Origin: Candidatus Nitrosopumilus sp. SW
Lineage (GTDB): Archaea > Thermoproteota > Nitrososphaeria > Nitrososphaerales > Nitrosopumilaceae
DNA length: 64,000 nucleotides
Reading direction: 5' to 3'
NCBI RefSeq assembly: GCF_006740685.1
Contig: NZ_CP035425.1
Location: forward strand, 969,687 to 1,033,686
This document shows positions 23,509-33,225 of the stretch, one piece after another (position 1 is the first letter of the stretch; each line of letters starts with the position of its first letter). The translations under genes were made by a program, and so were the position numbers. The notes under the pieces are model-generated. The model was not told the origin of the DNA and did no database searches. It saw only the letters and a list, made by a program, of their open reading frames with translations.

Positions 23509-25131
23509 ATGGCATCAATTCAACAAGGACCAAATGGACCTGTTTTAGTGCTCAAAGAGAGCGCATTACAACAAAAAGGTAAAGATGCTCAACAAAACAA
23601 CATTGCAGCAGCAAAATTAGTTACAGAATTAGTAAAAAGTAGCCTTGGACCACGCGGTCTAGATAAAATGTTAGTTGATTCCTTAGGTGATGTTACTATT
23701 ACAAATGATGGTGCAACAATTCTCAAAGAGATTGATGTACAACACCCTGCAGCCAAAATGATGGTTGAAATTTCAAAAACTGTTGATAATGAAGTTGGAG
23801 ATGGTACAACTTCTTCTGTAGTTTTTGGAGGTACACTTTTAGCTAAAGCAGAAGAACTTCTCAAAAAAGATGTTCATTCTTCTGTAATTATTGATGGTTA
23901 TCAAGCAGCCGCAGAAAAAACTCTTGAAATCTATTCTGAATTATCAAAGAAAATCAAACCTGATGATAGAGAATCCCTCATTAAAATTGCTACAACAAGC
24001 ATGCAATCAAAATTAATTTCAGAAGACAGTGACACATTATCAAAAATTGTAGTTGATGCAATTCTTAGCATAGTTACAAAGAAAGGTGAAGAATACTCTG
24101 TAGACCTTGAAAATATTAAAGTTGAAAAGAAATCAGGTGGCTCAATTCAAGACACCAAAATTGTCAAAGGCATTGTTTTAGATAAAGAGATTGTCCACAG
24201 TGGAATGCCTACAAAAATAGACAATGCTCATATTGCTTTACTTAATTCAGCACTTGAAATTGAAAAAACTGAAATGAGTTCAGAGATTAGAATCTCTGAT
24301 CCAACTCAAATGCAGATGTTCTTAGAAGAAGAGAACAGAATGCTCAAAACCATGGTTGACAAATTACATGATGTTGGAGTAAATGTCCTAATTTGTCAAA
24401 AAGGAATTGATGATATCGCACAACATTATCTTGCTAAAAATGGAATCATGGCAGTACGTCGTGTAAAAGAAAGTGATATGATTAAACTAGCAAAAGCAAC
24501 TGGTGGTCGCGTAATTAGTAATATTGATGATCTTTCTGAAAAAGATCTAGGTTCTGCTAATTTGGTTCACCAAAAGAAAGTTGAATCTGATAAATGGGTA
24601 TTCATTGAAGGATGTAAACACCCACAATCAGTTACCATGTTGATTCGCGGTGGCTCTCAAAGAGTAATTGATGAAGTTGACCGTTCTATTCATGATTCAC
24701 TAATGGTAGTTAAAGATGTGATTGAAAAGCCTGAAATTGTTGCAGGTGGAGGTGCTCCTGAATCATATGCTGCATCACTACTCAAAGATTGGGCTGATAA
24801 TTTTGATGGACGAGAACAACTAGCAATTAAAAAATATGCTGAAGCATTGGAGGTAATTCCATTAACAATTGCTGAGAATGCAGGAATGGATCCAATTGAC
24901 ACCATGGCAAACTTGAGAGCAAAACAAAACCAAGGTCGCAAGTGGACTGGCATTGATGCTAAAAACACAAAGATTGCAGATATGCTTGCTATTGATGTCG
25001 TAGAACCAATTGCTGTTAAAGAACAGATTATCAAATCTGCAACCGAAGCTGCATGTATGATTCTTAGAATCGATGATGTAATTGCAGTATCTGGCGGCCC
25101 AGGTGGCGGCGGTATGCCTCCAATGGGATAA
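23509..25131 (+). CDS. ths: Thermosome subunit (group II chaperonin)
   Basis: ATP-driven double-ring folding chaperone subunit of the TCP-1/CCT type, 540 residues. Seen in order: VKSSLGPRGLDKMLVD, TNDGATILKEIDVQHPAAKM, GDGTTSSVV (nucleotide site), the apical protrusion region around residues 240-280, RRVKESDMIKLAKATGGR, and VAGGGAPE of the rear equatorial domain. The C terminus is a Gly/Met tail, as expected inside the ring. A TTAAAAAGG box is about 35 bases before the ATG. Confidence 0.97.
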   Translation: MASIQQGPNGPVLVLKESALQQKGKDAQQNNIAAAKLVTELVKSSLGPRGLDKMLVDSLGDVTITNDGATILKEIDVQHPAAKMMVEISKTVDNEVGDGTTSSVVFGGTLLAKAEELLKKDVHSSVIIDGYQAAAEKTLEIYSELSKKIKPDDRESLIKIATTSMQSKLISEDSDTLSKIVVDAILSIVTKKGEEYSVDLENIKVEKKSGGSIQDTKIVKGIVLDKEIVHSGMPTKIDNAHIALLNSALEIEKTEMSSEIRISDPTQMQMFLEEENRMLKTMVDKLHDVGVNVLICQKGIDDIAQHYLAKNGIMAVRRVKESDMIKLAKATGGRVISNIDDLSEKDLGSANLVHQKKVESDKWVFIEGCKHPQSVTMLIRGGSQRVIDEVDRSIHDSLMVVKDVIEKPEIVAGGGAPESYAASLLKDWADNFDGREQLAIKKYAEALEVIPLTIAENAGMDPIDTMANLRAKQNQGRKWTGIDAKNTKIADMLAIDVVEPIAVKEQIIKSATEAACMILRIDDVIAVSGGPGGGGMPPMG

Positions 25132-25168
25132 TTAACTAAAACTTAAGCGTTCTAATTTTCATAAGTTA

Positions 25169-26038
25169 TTGTTGTACAAATTAGGTGTTGATCTGGGCGG
25201 AACAAAAATTGAAGCAATTCTGTTAGATGATTCATTGAATGTCTTAGAACGAAAAAGAATTTCTACCCCTAAAGAAAATTATTCTGAAATAGTTGATGCT
25301 ATTTCAAATTTAGTTTCAGAAATTTCAAGTAATGTTTCAGATTTTAGTTTAGGAATATGTACCCCTGGTGCAATCTCAAAGAAAACCGGATTTATAAAAA
25401 ATAGTAACACCCAATGTCTGATTGGAAAATCACTAAAAGAAGATCTTGAAGAAAAATTACACAAAGAAATCTCTATGGAAAATGATGCAAATTGTTTTGC
25501 TATGGCAGAATCTAAAATGGGTGCTGCAAAAAATTTTGATTTTGTTTTTGGTGTAATAATGGGAACTGGTGTTGGTGGAGGAATTGTTATTGATGGAAAA
25601 CTGCATTCAGGGAGAACCAATATTGCTGGAGAATGGGGACATCATACATTACATCGTAATGGAAATCCATGTTATTGTGGAAAAACTGGATGTGTAGAGA
25701 CCTATATCAGCGGTCCTGCATTGGAGCAAAGATGGGAATTGCTCTCAGGAGAGTCAAAAGTTATGCCTGAAATTCTTTCAAATCTTGATAACACTATTGG
25801 AAAAAAATGGAAAGATGAATTCTTAGAAAATTTTGGATTTGGTCTTGCAAATGTGATTGATATCTTAGATCCTGATGCAATTGTTCTTGGAGGTGGATTG
25901 TCAAATATTGATTTCTTATACACGGAAGGAAAAAAATTAGTTTACGAAAAAGTTTTTTCGGATTTGGTTGAAACTCCTATTCTGAAAAATGAATTGGGGG
26001 ATTCTGCAGGTGTATATGGTGCTGCTTTGTTAAATTAA
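25169..26038 (+). CDS. ROK-family sugar kinase
   Basis: A 289-residue ASKHA-fold kinase. The phosphate-1 motif is GVDLGGTKIEAILLD, then ENDANCFAMAE with the catalytic Asp, GTGVGGGIVIDGKLHSG, GEWGHHTLH, and the ROK zinc motif CYCGKTGCVETYISGPAL. The substrate may be glucose, N-acetylmannosamine or another hexose; I cannot tell which. Start is one of two TTG codons (25169 or 25172), 37 bases after the thermosome stop. Confidence 0.88.
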   Translation: MLYKLGVDLGGTKIEAILLDDSLNVLERKRISTPKENYSEIVDAISNLVSEISSNVSDFSLGICTPGAISKKTGFIKNSNTQCLIGKSLKEDLEEKLHKEISMENDANCFAMAESKMGAAKNFDFVFGVIMGTGVGGGIVIDGKLHSGRTNIAGEWGHHTLHRNGNPCYCGKTGCVETYISGPALEQRWELLSGESKVMPEILSNLDNTIGKKWKDEFLENFGFGLANVIDILDPDAIVLGGGLSNIDFLYTEGKKLVYEKVFSDLVETPILKNELGDSAGVYGAALLN

Positions 26039-26039
26039 A

Positions 26040-26300
26040 TTATTCAGGACATCCTTCCATTTTTGAAATGAAATAACCATTAGTCATTATTTCAATTTCA
26101 ATATCTTCTGGAACCGATTGTGTGTGGCAAAATTTACATTCTTCAGTTGTTACTTTGGAATTTTCTTCTCCAATTGTAGATAACCACTCTTTTGCATAAG
26201 AAATTGCCTTTTCTACATTATTGTTGTCTGTCACCACATCAAAATGCATTGTGTGTCCATCTTTTGCCTTGACATATGTGTCAAAAACATGAAAATCCAT
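26040..26300 (-). CDS. DUF2024-family protein
   Basis: A small protein of 86 residues beginning MDFHVFDTYVKAKDGHTMHF, the hallmark of the DUF2024 family (function unknown). It has CKFCHTQSVPEDIE, a CxxC-H motif that could bind metal. The ATG at 26300 gives the family-like N terminus; a GTG three codons earlier is possible. It converges with the ROK kinase gene, with one base between the stops. Confidence 0.75.
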   Translation of the reverse strand: MDFHVFDTYVKAKDGHTMHFDVVTDNNNVEKAISYAKEWLSTIGEENSKVTTEECKFCHTQSVPEDIEIEIMTNGYFISKMEGCPE

Positions 26301-26315
26301 ATTTATCACAAATTG

Positions 26316-26678
26316 TTACGAGTATTTATTTTTGATTTCTAAAACCTTGTCAACTATCTCATTTACATTTGCATCTAATTCTGTACTAATCAAAATTAAT
26401 CCTGCACCGCCTATTGGAATTGTTACTCTGTAGATTTTTTCATATTTTGCAACTGCAAATATTGGTTTTCCAATCTTATCTGATGTTTTTTTACGTGTGG
26501 ACCAACGATAAACTGCTTGAGATAAAGATAATTCTGTTTCTTCTCTTGATAGAAAACTTTCTGTTCTTGGACGCATTTTATCATGCAGTTCTCCATAGTC
26601 ATAGACTCCTACATACCTGATTTTTTTGTCACATTCTAAAATCTCATCACAAATTTTGTCGTATTCCAAATTTTTCAC
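26316..26678 (-). CDS. Thaumarchaeal conserved protein, DUF6659-like
   Basis: A 120-residue protein of a family that appears in several copies in ammonia-oxidising thaumarchaea. Typical are CDEILECDKKIRYVGVYDYG, LHDKMRPRT, ETELSLSQAVYRWSTRKKTS and the sheet KPIFAVAKYEKIYRVTIPI. The fold may be a roadblock- or profilin-like sensor domain; the function is unknown. It directly follows guaA with no gap (the guaA stop ends at 26679). Confidence 0.65.
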   Translation of the reverse strand: MKNLEYDKICDEILECDKKIRYVGVYDYGELHDKMRPRTESFLSREETELSLSQAVYRWSTRKKTSDKIGKPIFAVAKYEKIYRVTIPIGGAGLILISTELDANVNEIVDKVLEIKNKYS

Positions 26679-28202
26679 CTATTGAGGCTCAATTGTTGCA
26701 GGAGGCTTGCTTGAAATGGTATATGTCACCCAAGTAACATCTTCAATCTCATTTGTTATTCTATTACTCATCTTTTCTAATAATCCGTGTGGTAATCTTG
26801 TCCAATCTGCAGTCATTGCATCAATTGAATCAACAACTCTGATCATCACAATATTTCCATACTTTCTCTCATCCCCAACAACTCCAACTGCTCTGTCGTC
26901 TCCAACTGCTGCGTAAGCTTGCCATACTTTGCTATACATACCAGCTTCTACTAATTCATCTTCTACAATTTTACTTGCAACTTTTGCAATTTGGAGTTTT
27001 GTAGGTGTGACTTCTCCTATTATTCTTACAGCTAACCCTGGTCCTGGGAAAGGATGTCTCATGAAAAGTTTTTCTGGAACTTCAAGAATTTTTGCAATCA
27101 TTCTTACTTCATCTTTGTATAGCTCTCTTAGAGGTTCTAAAATTTCTAAATCAAGCCAATCAGGTAATCCTCCTACATTGTGATGTGATTTTATTACATC
27201 TGCTGGTCCTTTTGAAACTCCACTTTCAATTACATCTGGATAAAGAGTTCCTTGTGCCAACCATTTGAATGGACCATTCTTTTCAGCAAATTCTGTAAAT
27301 ACCTTAACAAATTCTTCACCTACAATCATTCTCTTTTTCTCAGGATCTTCAACTCCCTTGAGCTTGCCAAGAAAATTATCTACTGCATTAATTGATGTAA
27401 AATTCACATTGAAATTATCTTTGAACATTTCTTCAATCTCTTTTTCTTCATTTAGTCTTAGCAATCCATTATTGACAAAAACACATTTGAGCCTGTCTCC
27501 TATTGCTTTGTGAATTAATAGTGCTGCTACTGTGGAATCTATTCCTCCACTTACCCCACATAGTACATTTCCTTCAATCTTTGAGATTTTTTCAACTGCA
27601 GAATCAATAAAACCCTCCATAGTCCAGTCTTGTTTTGCCCCACAAACTTTCAAAACAAAATTTTTGAGAATTTCTGTTCCTTGTTCTGTATGAACAACTT
27701 CTGGATGAAATTGAATTCCGTAAACTGACTTTTCATTAGATGCAATTGCAGCTGCCTTTGCACTTTCTGTGTGACCTATAACTTGAAAACCTGGAGGAAT
27801 TTCTTCTGCTTCATCACCATGACTCATCCATGCTCTTACTGATTCACCAACACCATTTAGCAAATCCTTATCATTATCAATTGTAAGTAACGATGAGCCA
27901 TATTCTTTGTTTGCTCTTTTTACTTTACCTCCATACTTGTTTACAATTAATTGATGACCGTAACAAATTCCAAGTAACGGTAGATTCATATCAAAAATTT
28001 TGCTTTCTGGAACTGGTGCATCTGAATTGTATACGCTAGATGGTCCGCCAGAAAAAATAATTCCTTTTGGATTGTGTTTTTGTAATTCTTCATAACTGAT
28101 ATCAAAAGGAACAAGTTCTGCATATACTGAAAATTCTCTAATTCTTCTACAAATCAAATGACTATATTGTGACCCAAAATCTAAAACTACAATCTTGTCC
28201 AT
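26679..28202 (-). CDS. guaA: GMP synthase (glutamine-hydrolysing)
   Basis: Converts XMP to GMP with ATP and glutamine-derived ammonia. The single-chain 507-residue form has an N-terminal class I glutaminase (GGPSSVYN, nucleophile in GICYGHQ, FHPEVVHTEQG) and an ATP pyrophosphatase domain (GVSGGIDSTVAALL) with the dimerisation domain HPFPGPGLAVRIIGEVT. Many archaea encode the two parts as separate genes, so the fused form is noteworthy but not rare. IMP dehydrogenase, the previous step, is at 30478. Confidence 0.96.
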   Translation of the reverse strand: MDKIVVLDFGSQYSHLICRRIREFSVYAELVPFDISYEELQKHNPKGIIFSGGPSSVYNSDAPVPESKIFDMNLPLLGICYGHQLIVNKYGGKVKRANKEYGSSLLTIDNDKDLLNGVGESVRAWMSHGDEAEEIPPGFQVIGHTESAKAAAIASNEKSVYGIQFHPEVVHTEQGTEILKNFVLKVCGAKQDWTMEGFIDSAVEKISKIEGNVLCGVSGGIDSTVAALLIHKAIGDRLKCVFVNNGLLRLNEEKEIEEMFKDNFNVNFTSINAVDNFLGKLKGVEDPEKKRMIVGEEFVKVFTEFAEKNGPFKWLAQGTLYPDVIESGVSKGPADVIKSHHNVGGLPDWLDLEILEPLRELYKDEVRMIAKILEVPEKLFMRHPFPGPGLAVRIIGEVTPTKLQIAKVASKIVEDELVEAGMYSKVWQAYAAVGDDRAVGVVGDERKYGNIVMIRVVDSIDAMTADWTRLPHGLLEKMSNRITNEIEDVTWVTYTISSKPPATIEPQ

Positions 28203-28206
28203 GTTA

Positions 28207-28779
28207 TCACTTGTTGATATTCTCTAGCATTCTTGATAATGACCATCCTGCTGTATTGATTAGTTCGTTTACTCTTTCTTTTTGTCTGTAATTTTTAATG
28301 ATAATCTCTCTGATGTCTGAGCCATTTTTGTTAATTATATAATCAATTATTGATTCTCTTTGGATTTTTCCATCTTCCACATCTGCTGAATCCTTCTTCT
28401 TCATTTCTCCAATTATTCTATCTAGGAAAAATGATTTGAAAGGAGGTGTATCGGCATTAATCTCTACATTATCATCTAATACAATTGATAATTGCTCAGG
28501 AGTAACAAATGCATTAGCAATAACTCTTCCATCTTTTCCCTGCGTAATTGGGATTGAGTTTTGTACCTCTTTGACTGATTCTTTGATTTTTTGAGGTTCT
28601 ACATTTTCTGTTGATGTTAATTGTGATGCTTTGGTAAAACTAGATTCTTTTAAGAACAGATCTAAAATTGTAATATTTTTTTCTAAAGCCTCTATGGCTT
28701 CATGATGTTTGTCAACTTGCTCGATCAAGCTTTCCTTCAAGGTAACAATTCCCTTCATTTGCTCCTCTGAGAATTTCAT
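28207..28779 (-). CDS. Hypothetical protein, thaumarchaeal type
   Basis: A 190-residue helical protein. The N-terminal third is a coiled coil (EEQMKGIVTLKESLIEQVDK, HHEAIEALEKNITIL), followed by a polar linker, then a folded C-terminal domain with DGRVIANAFVTPEQLSIVLD, FKSFFLDRIIGEMKKK and a closing NTAGWSLSRMLEN. No catalytic motif. It stands four bases ahead of guaA, so it is probably cotranscribed with it. Function unknown. Confidence 0.65.
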   Translation of the reverse strand: MKFSEEQMKGIVTLKESLIEQVDKHHEAIEALEKNITILDLFLKESSFTKASQLTSTENVEPQKIKESVKEVQNSIPITQGKDGRVIANAFVTPEQLSIVLDDNVEINADTPPFKSFFLDRIIGEMKKKDSADVEDGKIQRESIIDYIINKNGSDIREIIIKNYRQKERVNELINTAGWSLSRMLENINK

Positions 28780-28814
28780 AATTTGATAAATGGGGAATGG
28801 GTATTAAATGCATT

Positions 28815-29549
28815 CTAGGTAATTATAATATCCAGGCTTTTGTATGGTATCTTTTCAAATCCTTTAATCTTCATTGAAGTGGTAAATAATTCTGATTTTG
28901 TATTGACAGCTAGCCACTCCAATAATGACTCTGCTTTTTTTAATTTCATCAATTTTGTTTTTCTTTCAGATTTTTTTGTGTTTGAAAATCTTCCAATTCT
29001 ATTTCCAAAATCCATTCCAAACAGAATAATTTTTTTTGCTTCAAAATAACTTGCTAGAAAAACTCCCCTATCTCCATCTGTAAAACCTCCAAAATTTTGT
29101 ATTTTTTTAAATGGTTTTGTTTGTGTAGTTCCAATACATTTTTTGAATTTTTTTGCAAAAAATAATTTCTCAACATTGTCTCCATGTGCATGAACTACAA
29201 AGATTGCTTTTTTTGCAATTTTTTTTAAAGAGTTTTCATCTCCATCCAAATCTGTTACAACAATGTCTGGAACAATTCCATTTTCCAATAATGGCTTTAG
29301 TGAACTATCTGCCACGATTTTGATTGCTTTTTTTAATTTCTTTAATTTTGGAATTGCAGCTGATAATGATGGACCAGAACCTATTACAAACACTGTCTTT
29401 CCTTGAATCAATTTACAAATTTTTTCATCTGTTTTTGATTTTTTTAGAATTGTATCTAATAATATGGCTGATTCTTTGTCTTTTTTCTCATCATAATTGA
29501 ACTCCTTTAAAATATCTAAATACCTTGTTTTCCAACCTGAAATCATCAT
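28815..29549 (-). CDS. mptE: 6-hydroxymethylpterin diphosphokinase, MptE-like
   Basis: Archaeal replacement for FolK, which activates 6-hydroxymethyl-7,8-dihydropterin for condensation with an aryl group. About 244 residues, DUF115 type: VFVIGSGPSLSAAIPKLKK, ADSSLKPLLENGIVPDIVVTDLDGD, VHAHGDN and GGFTDGDRGVFLASYFEAKKI. Two adjacent ATG codons (29549, 29546) are possible starts; a TTG at 29558 is less likely. It faces folP, the next enzyme in the pathway, across about 34 bases. Confidence 0.88.
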   Translation of the reverse strand: MMISGWKTRYLDILKEFNYDEKKDKESAILLDTILKKSKTDEKICKLIQGKTVFVIGSGPSLSAAIPKLKKLKKAIKIVADSSLKPLLENGIVPDIVVTDLDGDENSLKKIAKKAIFVVHAHGDNVEKLFFAKKFKKCIGTTQTKPFKKIQNFGGFTDGDRGVFLASYFEAKKIILFGMDFGNRIGRFSNTKKSERKTKLMKLKKAESLLEWLAVNTKSELFTTSMKIKGFEKIPYKSLDIIIT

Positions 29550-29583
29550 ATGACTCAAATTGCATTAGTTTTTGATAAACCAT

Positions 29584-30432
29584 GTGACTAGAATTGCAAA
29601 TGTAGGTGTTGGAGGCAAAAATCCCGTTCGTATAATGGGTATTTTGAACACCAGCCCTGAATCATTTTATAAAAAATCTATCAATACTACTAAGATTCAG
29701 ATAAAGAATTCTGTTAAAGAGATGGAGAATGATGGTGCTGATTTTATTGATGTAGGTGGAATGTCTACTGCTCCATATTTGTCTACTCTGATATCTGAAG
29801 AAACTGAATCAAAAAGAATTCTTGAGGCAGTAAAAATTATTCAAGATGTATCGAATATTCCTATATCTGTTGATACATGTAGGGCAAAACCTGCTAGAGA
29901 TGCTTTAGAGTATGGTGTTGAAATCATTAATGATATTTCTGGTTTAAAATATGACCAAGAAATGAAAGATGTGATTTCTAATTTTTCTCCATCTCTGATT
30001 TTATGTGCTTTTGACTCAAAAACTGTAACTGGAGATACCATATCTGTTACAAAAAAACTACTCAAAGAGAGTTTGAGGATTGCAAAAAAATCTCATGTGT
30101 CTTCAGAAAAAATTGTCTTAGATCCCTCTATTGGGTTTTTCAGAAAAGAGGGTAAAGGCCCATTTTTTACAAAAATTAAATCTAATTGGATAAAAAGAGA
30201 TCTAACTGTAATTCAAAACTTGAATGCCATAAAGGAAAATCATCCAATTTTGATCTCAGTTTCAAACAAATCTTTTCTTGGAGAAATTCTAAAAAAGGAT
30301 CCATCTGATCGCTTGTTTGGCTCTATTGCTGCTGAGGCAATATCTGTCATTAATGGTGCAGACATTATACGTACTCATAACATTAAAGCAACAAAAGATG
30401 CAATAACCATTGCATCAAACCTGAAAAAATAA
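29584..30432 (+). CDS. folP: Dihydropteroate synthase
   Basis: Condenses activated hydroxymethylpterin with p-aminobenzoate (or a related amine). The 282 residues form the expected TIM barrel: IMGILNTSPESFY (pterin/diphosphate loop), GADFIDVGGMSTAP, ISVDTCRAKPARDALEYGVEIINDISG, LDPSIGF, SVSNKSFLGEI and ADIIRTHNIKATKDAI. Start is GTG at 29584, with a TTG at 29572 as the alternative. The divergent arrangement with mptE suggests a shared regulatory region. Confidence 0.92.
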   Translation: MTRIANVGVGGKNPVRIMGILNTSPESFYKKSINTTKIQIKNSVKEMENDGADFIDVGGMSTAPYLSTLISEETESKRILEAVKIIQDVSNIPISVDTCRAKPARDALEYGVEIINDISGLKYDQEMKDVISNFSPSLILCAFDSKTVTGDTISVTKKLLKESLRIAKKSHVSSEKIVLDPSIGFFRKEGKGPFFTKIKSNWIKRDLTVIQNLNAIKENHPILISVSNKSFLGEILKKDPSDRLFGSIAAEAISVINGADIIRTHNIKATKDAITIASNLKK

Positions 30433-30477
30433 CACAAAGGCTTATAATCAATATTCAACTTTCTTAACAAGGTTTCA

Positions 30478-31908
30478 TTGGAATTCAAAGAAGGATTAAC
30501 TTTTGATGACGTTCTTCTCGTACCCAAATATTCAGATATCACAAGCAGAAGTCAGACCGATCTAAGCACAAAATTATCCCGAAATATTACAATTAACATC
30601 CCATTTGTAAGTGCAAACATGGATACTGTAACTGAATCTTCAATGGCTGCAGCCATGGCTCGTGTTGGTGGAATAGGAATTATTCATAGATTTTTGACTA
30701 TTCAAGAGCAGGCAAATGAAGTGCTTAAGGTAAAGCGTTCTGGCAGTGTTATGATAGAAAACCCCTATTCCATTTCCTCAGAAAAATCTATCCAAGATGC
30801 ATTAGATTATGCTGAGGACAAAGAAATTTCTGGCTTGTTAGTTGTTGATTCAAATTCAAAGTTAGTTGGAATTGTTACTGAGAGAGATTTGCTTTTTGCT
30901 GGTTCAAATGGAACAGTTTCAGATGTAATGACAAAAGACGTTGTCACTGCAAAACCTGGAGTATCATTGGATGAAGCAAAAGACATTTTACATAAACATA
31001 GAATTGAAAAACTTCCAATAGTTGATGACTCTGGTATCATTAAGGGATTGATTACAAGTAAAGACATTACAAATAATACTGATTATCCAAATGCATCCAA
31101 AGATAAGAAAGGAAGACCTTTGGTTGGGGCTGCAGTTGGTGTTAAGGGTGATTTCTTAGAGAGAAGCGAATCCCTCTTAGATGCAGGCGCTGATGTTTTA
31201 GTTGTTGATATTGCACATGGTCATAGCGAGAATGCAATTAGTACTGTTAAAAATATCAAAAAAGCATTTCCTGACTGTGAGTTAATTGCAGGAAACATTG
31301 CAACTGCACAAGGTGCTGAAGATTTGATTAAAGCTGGTGTTGATGCAGTTAAAGTCGGTGTAGGCTCTGGTTCAATTTGTATTACTAGAGTAATTACTGG
31401 TTCAGGTGTTCCTCAATTAACTGCAGTAATGGATTGTGCAAAAATTGGAAATGATCATGGAATTCCAATAATCTCTGATGGTGGTACTAGAACATCTGGT
31501 GATGCAACAAAAGCATTAGCTGCTGGTGCTTCATCAGTAATGGTTGGAAGTATGCTTGGTGGCACTGATGAATCTCCTGGTACAGTTTTAACTAAAAATG
31601 GAAAACGTTTCAAAGTTTATCGTGGAATGGCTTCACTTGCAGCTTCAATTGGTAGAAAATCCAAAGAAACAGGCTCAATTTCCCTTGATGATGATTTGAA
31701 TGATTATGTTGCAGAAGGTGTTGAAGCTATGGTTCCATACAAAGGAACTGTCACTGATATTCTCAAACAATTAACAGGTGGGGTTCGTTCAGGTTTGAGT
31801 TATTGTGGTGCTCACACGATTCAACAAATGCAAGAAAATGCAGAATTTATCAAAATGTCAAGAGCTGGATTTGCAGAAAGTCAGCCTCATGATGTTTCTT
31901 TGATGTAG
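30478..31908 (+). CDS. guaB: IMP dehydrogenase
   Basis: NAD-dependent oxidation of IMP to XMP, first committed step to GMP. The 476 residues show [13 protein letters not shown], two intact CBS domains (about 95-205, e.g. [19 protein letters not shown]), the catalytic loop [15 protein letters not shown] with the active Cys, [34 protein letters not shown], and the mobile flap YRGMASLAA. The start is TTG at 30478, 45 bases after folP. The CBS pair usually senses adenine or guanine nucleotides. Confidence 0.96.
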   Translation: MEFKEGLTFDDVLLVPKYSDITSRSQTDLSTKLSRNITINIPFVSANMDTVTESSMAAAMARVGGIGIIHRFLTIQEQANEVLKVKRSGSVMIENPYSISSEKSIQDALDYAEDKEISGLLVVDSNSKLVGIVTERDLLFAGSNGTVSDVMTKDVVTAKPGVSLDEAKDILHKHRIEKLPIVDDSGIIKGLITSKDITNNTDYPNASKDKKGRPLVGAAVGVKGDFLERSESLLDAGADVLVVDIAHGHSENAISTVKNIKKAFPDCELIAGNIATAQGAEDLIKAGVDAVKVGVGSGSICITRVITGSGVPQLTAVMDCAKIGNDHGIPIISDGGTRTSGDATKALAAGASSVMVGSMLGGTDESPGTVLTKNGKRFKVYRGMASLAASIGRKSKETGSISLDDDLNDYVAEGVEAMVPYKGTVTDILKQLTGGVRSGLSYCGAHTIQQMQENAEFIKMSRAGFAESQPHDVSLM

Positions 31909-31943
31909 ATAATTTTTTAAACAGTATTGAGATTGATTGAATC

Positions 31944-32411
31944 ATGTTATCAAAACGAACTATAATTGGATTAGTGGTTGGTAGCATAATTATTGGAATA
32001 GGTGCATACTCTCTAATTTCAGATATTGGTCTACAAACAGTAGAAGTTGATGAAACATTTGGAATTGGAGAATCTACTTCTTATCAAATTCGTGCTAATA
32101 GTGGTGCGAAACAGTTAATGACTATATCTGGAGATAAATTTGATCTTAAACTATCTAGTCCTGCTGATGGATTACAAATTCCTACCACATCTCATTCCAA
32201 GGAAGTTACTTTGGATTGGGTTCATCTTGAAGATGGTGTTACAATGATAAATATCCAAAATACTGGTTCAACTGATTTACATATTGTTGCAACGTTGAAT
32301 ATTACAGTTGATCCGATTCTATTTACGTACCACTTAGTAGTCATTACTGCTGGAATGGTGATTATTGGATTTAGTATGGGTTTCACGTTAAGAAAACCTA
32401 AAGGTTTTTAG
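31944..32411 (+). CDS. Membrane protein of unknown function
   Basis: A 155-residue protein with an N-terminal membrane anchor (TIIGLVVGSIIIGIGAYSLI), an extracellular-type beta-rich domain of about 90 residues (DETFGIGESTSYQIRANSG, then MTISGDKFDLKLSSPADG) and a second membrane helix near the end (LVVITAGMVIIGFSMGF) followed by a basic tail. The orientation predicts the middle domain outside. No family recognised. Its end overlaps pheA by four bases, convergently. Confidence 0.7.
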   Translation: MLSKRTIIGLVVGSIIIGIGAYSLISDIGLQTVEVDETFGIGESTSYQIRANSGAKQLMTISGDKFDLKLSSPADGLQIPTTSHSKEVTLDWVHLEDGVTMINIQNTGSTDLHIVATLNITVDPILFTYHLVVITAGMVIIGFSMGFTLRKPKGF

Positions 32412-33223
32412 CTCAATTTTGCTGAAGGGTACGAACCCAAAACTTTCAAAAATAGAGTGTCTTGTTTGATTTTTTCCAGCATTTCTAAAATTTTAGAATC
32501 TTTTTGATGCCCTTCAAAATCTACATAGAAATTATACTCCCATGTGTTTGTTCTCGTTGGTCTTGATTCTATCTTTGTAAGATTTACATTATTTTTATGA
32601 AAATTCTCAATTATTCTATACAATGAACCTGGTTCATGTTTTATTGAGAAAATTATTGACGTCTTGTCATTTCCTGAAATTTCCGATTCCTTCTTTGATA
32701 ATATCAAAAATCGTGTGTAATTGTTCAAATTATTTGCAATATTTTCTGCAATAATTGGAACCTCATAAATTAATGATGCTGTTTTACTTGCAATGCATGC
32801 ACAATTCTTCTTGTTTAATTCTTTGATTATTTTTACACTACCTGCAGTGTCATATGCAGGAATTGTTTTCATTTTGTGCTCTTCAATAAATTTTCTACAT
32901 TGACCTAAAGCTTGTGGATGTGAATAAACAGTATCAACTTCATTTATTTCTCCAATTCCAATTAGACAATGTTCTATTCTGTGATAAATTTCACCTGTTG
33001 CATTTAGTGATGTAGAATATAACAAATCATAACTTTCCCCAACACTTCCTTCTAACGAATTCTCTACAGGCAAAACTGAATACTCTGTTTTATCTTTGGA
33101 TGTATTTTCTAAAACTTCTGCAAAGGTTGCAAATGGAACTGTTTCAATATTTTCTGTAAAGAATGATCTTGCAGCAGCTTCACTATATGCCCCCCGTTCA
33201 CCTTGGAACGACACACTGATCAT
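32408..33223 (-). CDS. pheA: Prephenate dehydratase
   Basis: Converts prephenate to phenylpyruvate for phenylalanine synthesis. The 271 residues have the catalytic domain (SVSFQGERGAYSEAAARSFF, VLPVENSLEGSVGESYDLL, the TxF-type site NNYTRFLIL) and a C-terminal ACT domain (SIIFSIKHEPGSLYRIIENF, NVNLTKIESRPTRTNTWEYN) containing the GALA- and ESRP-like allosteric motifs for Phe feedback. No chorismate mutase is fused. It sits two bases behind the Csl4 gene. Confidence 0.95.
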   Translation of the reverse strand: MISVSFQGERGAYSEAAARSFFTENIETVPFATFAEVLENTSKDKTEYSVLPVENSLEGSVGESYDLLYSTSLNATGEIYHRIEHCLIGIGEINEVDTVYSHPQALGQCRKFIEEHKMKTIPAYDTAGSVKIIKELNKKNCACIASKTASLIYEVPIIAENIANNLNNYTRFLILSKKESEISGNDKTSIIFSIKHEPGSLYRIIENFHKNNVNLTKIESRPTRTNTWEYNFYVDFEGHQKDSKILEMLEKIKQDTLFLKVLGSYPSAKLS

Positions 33224-33225
33224 TT

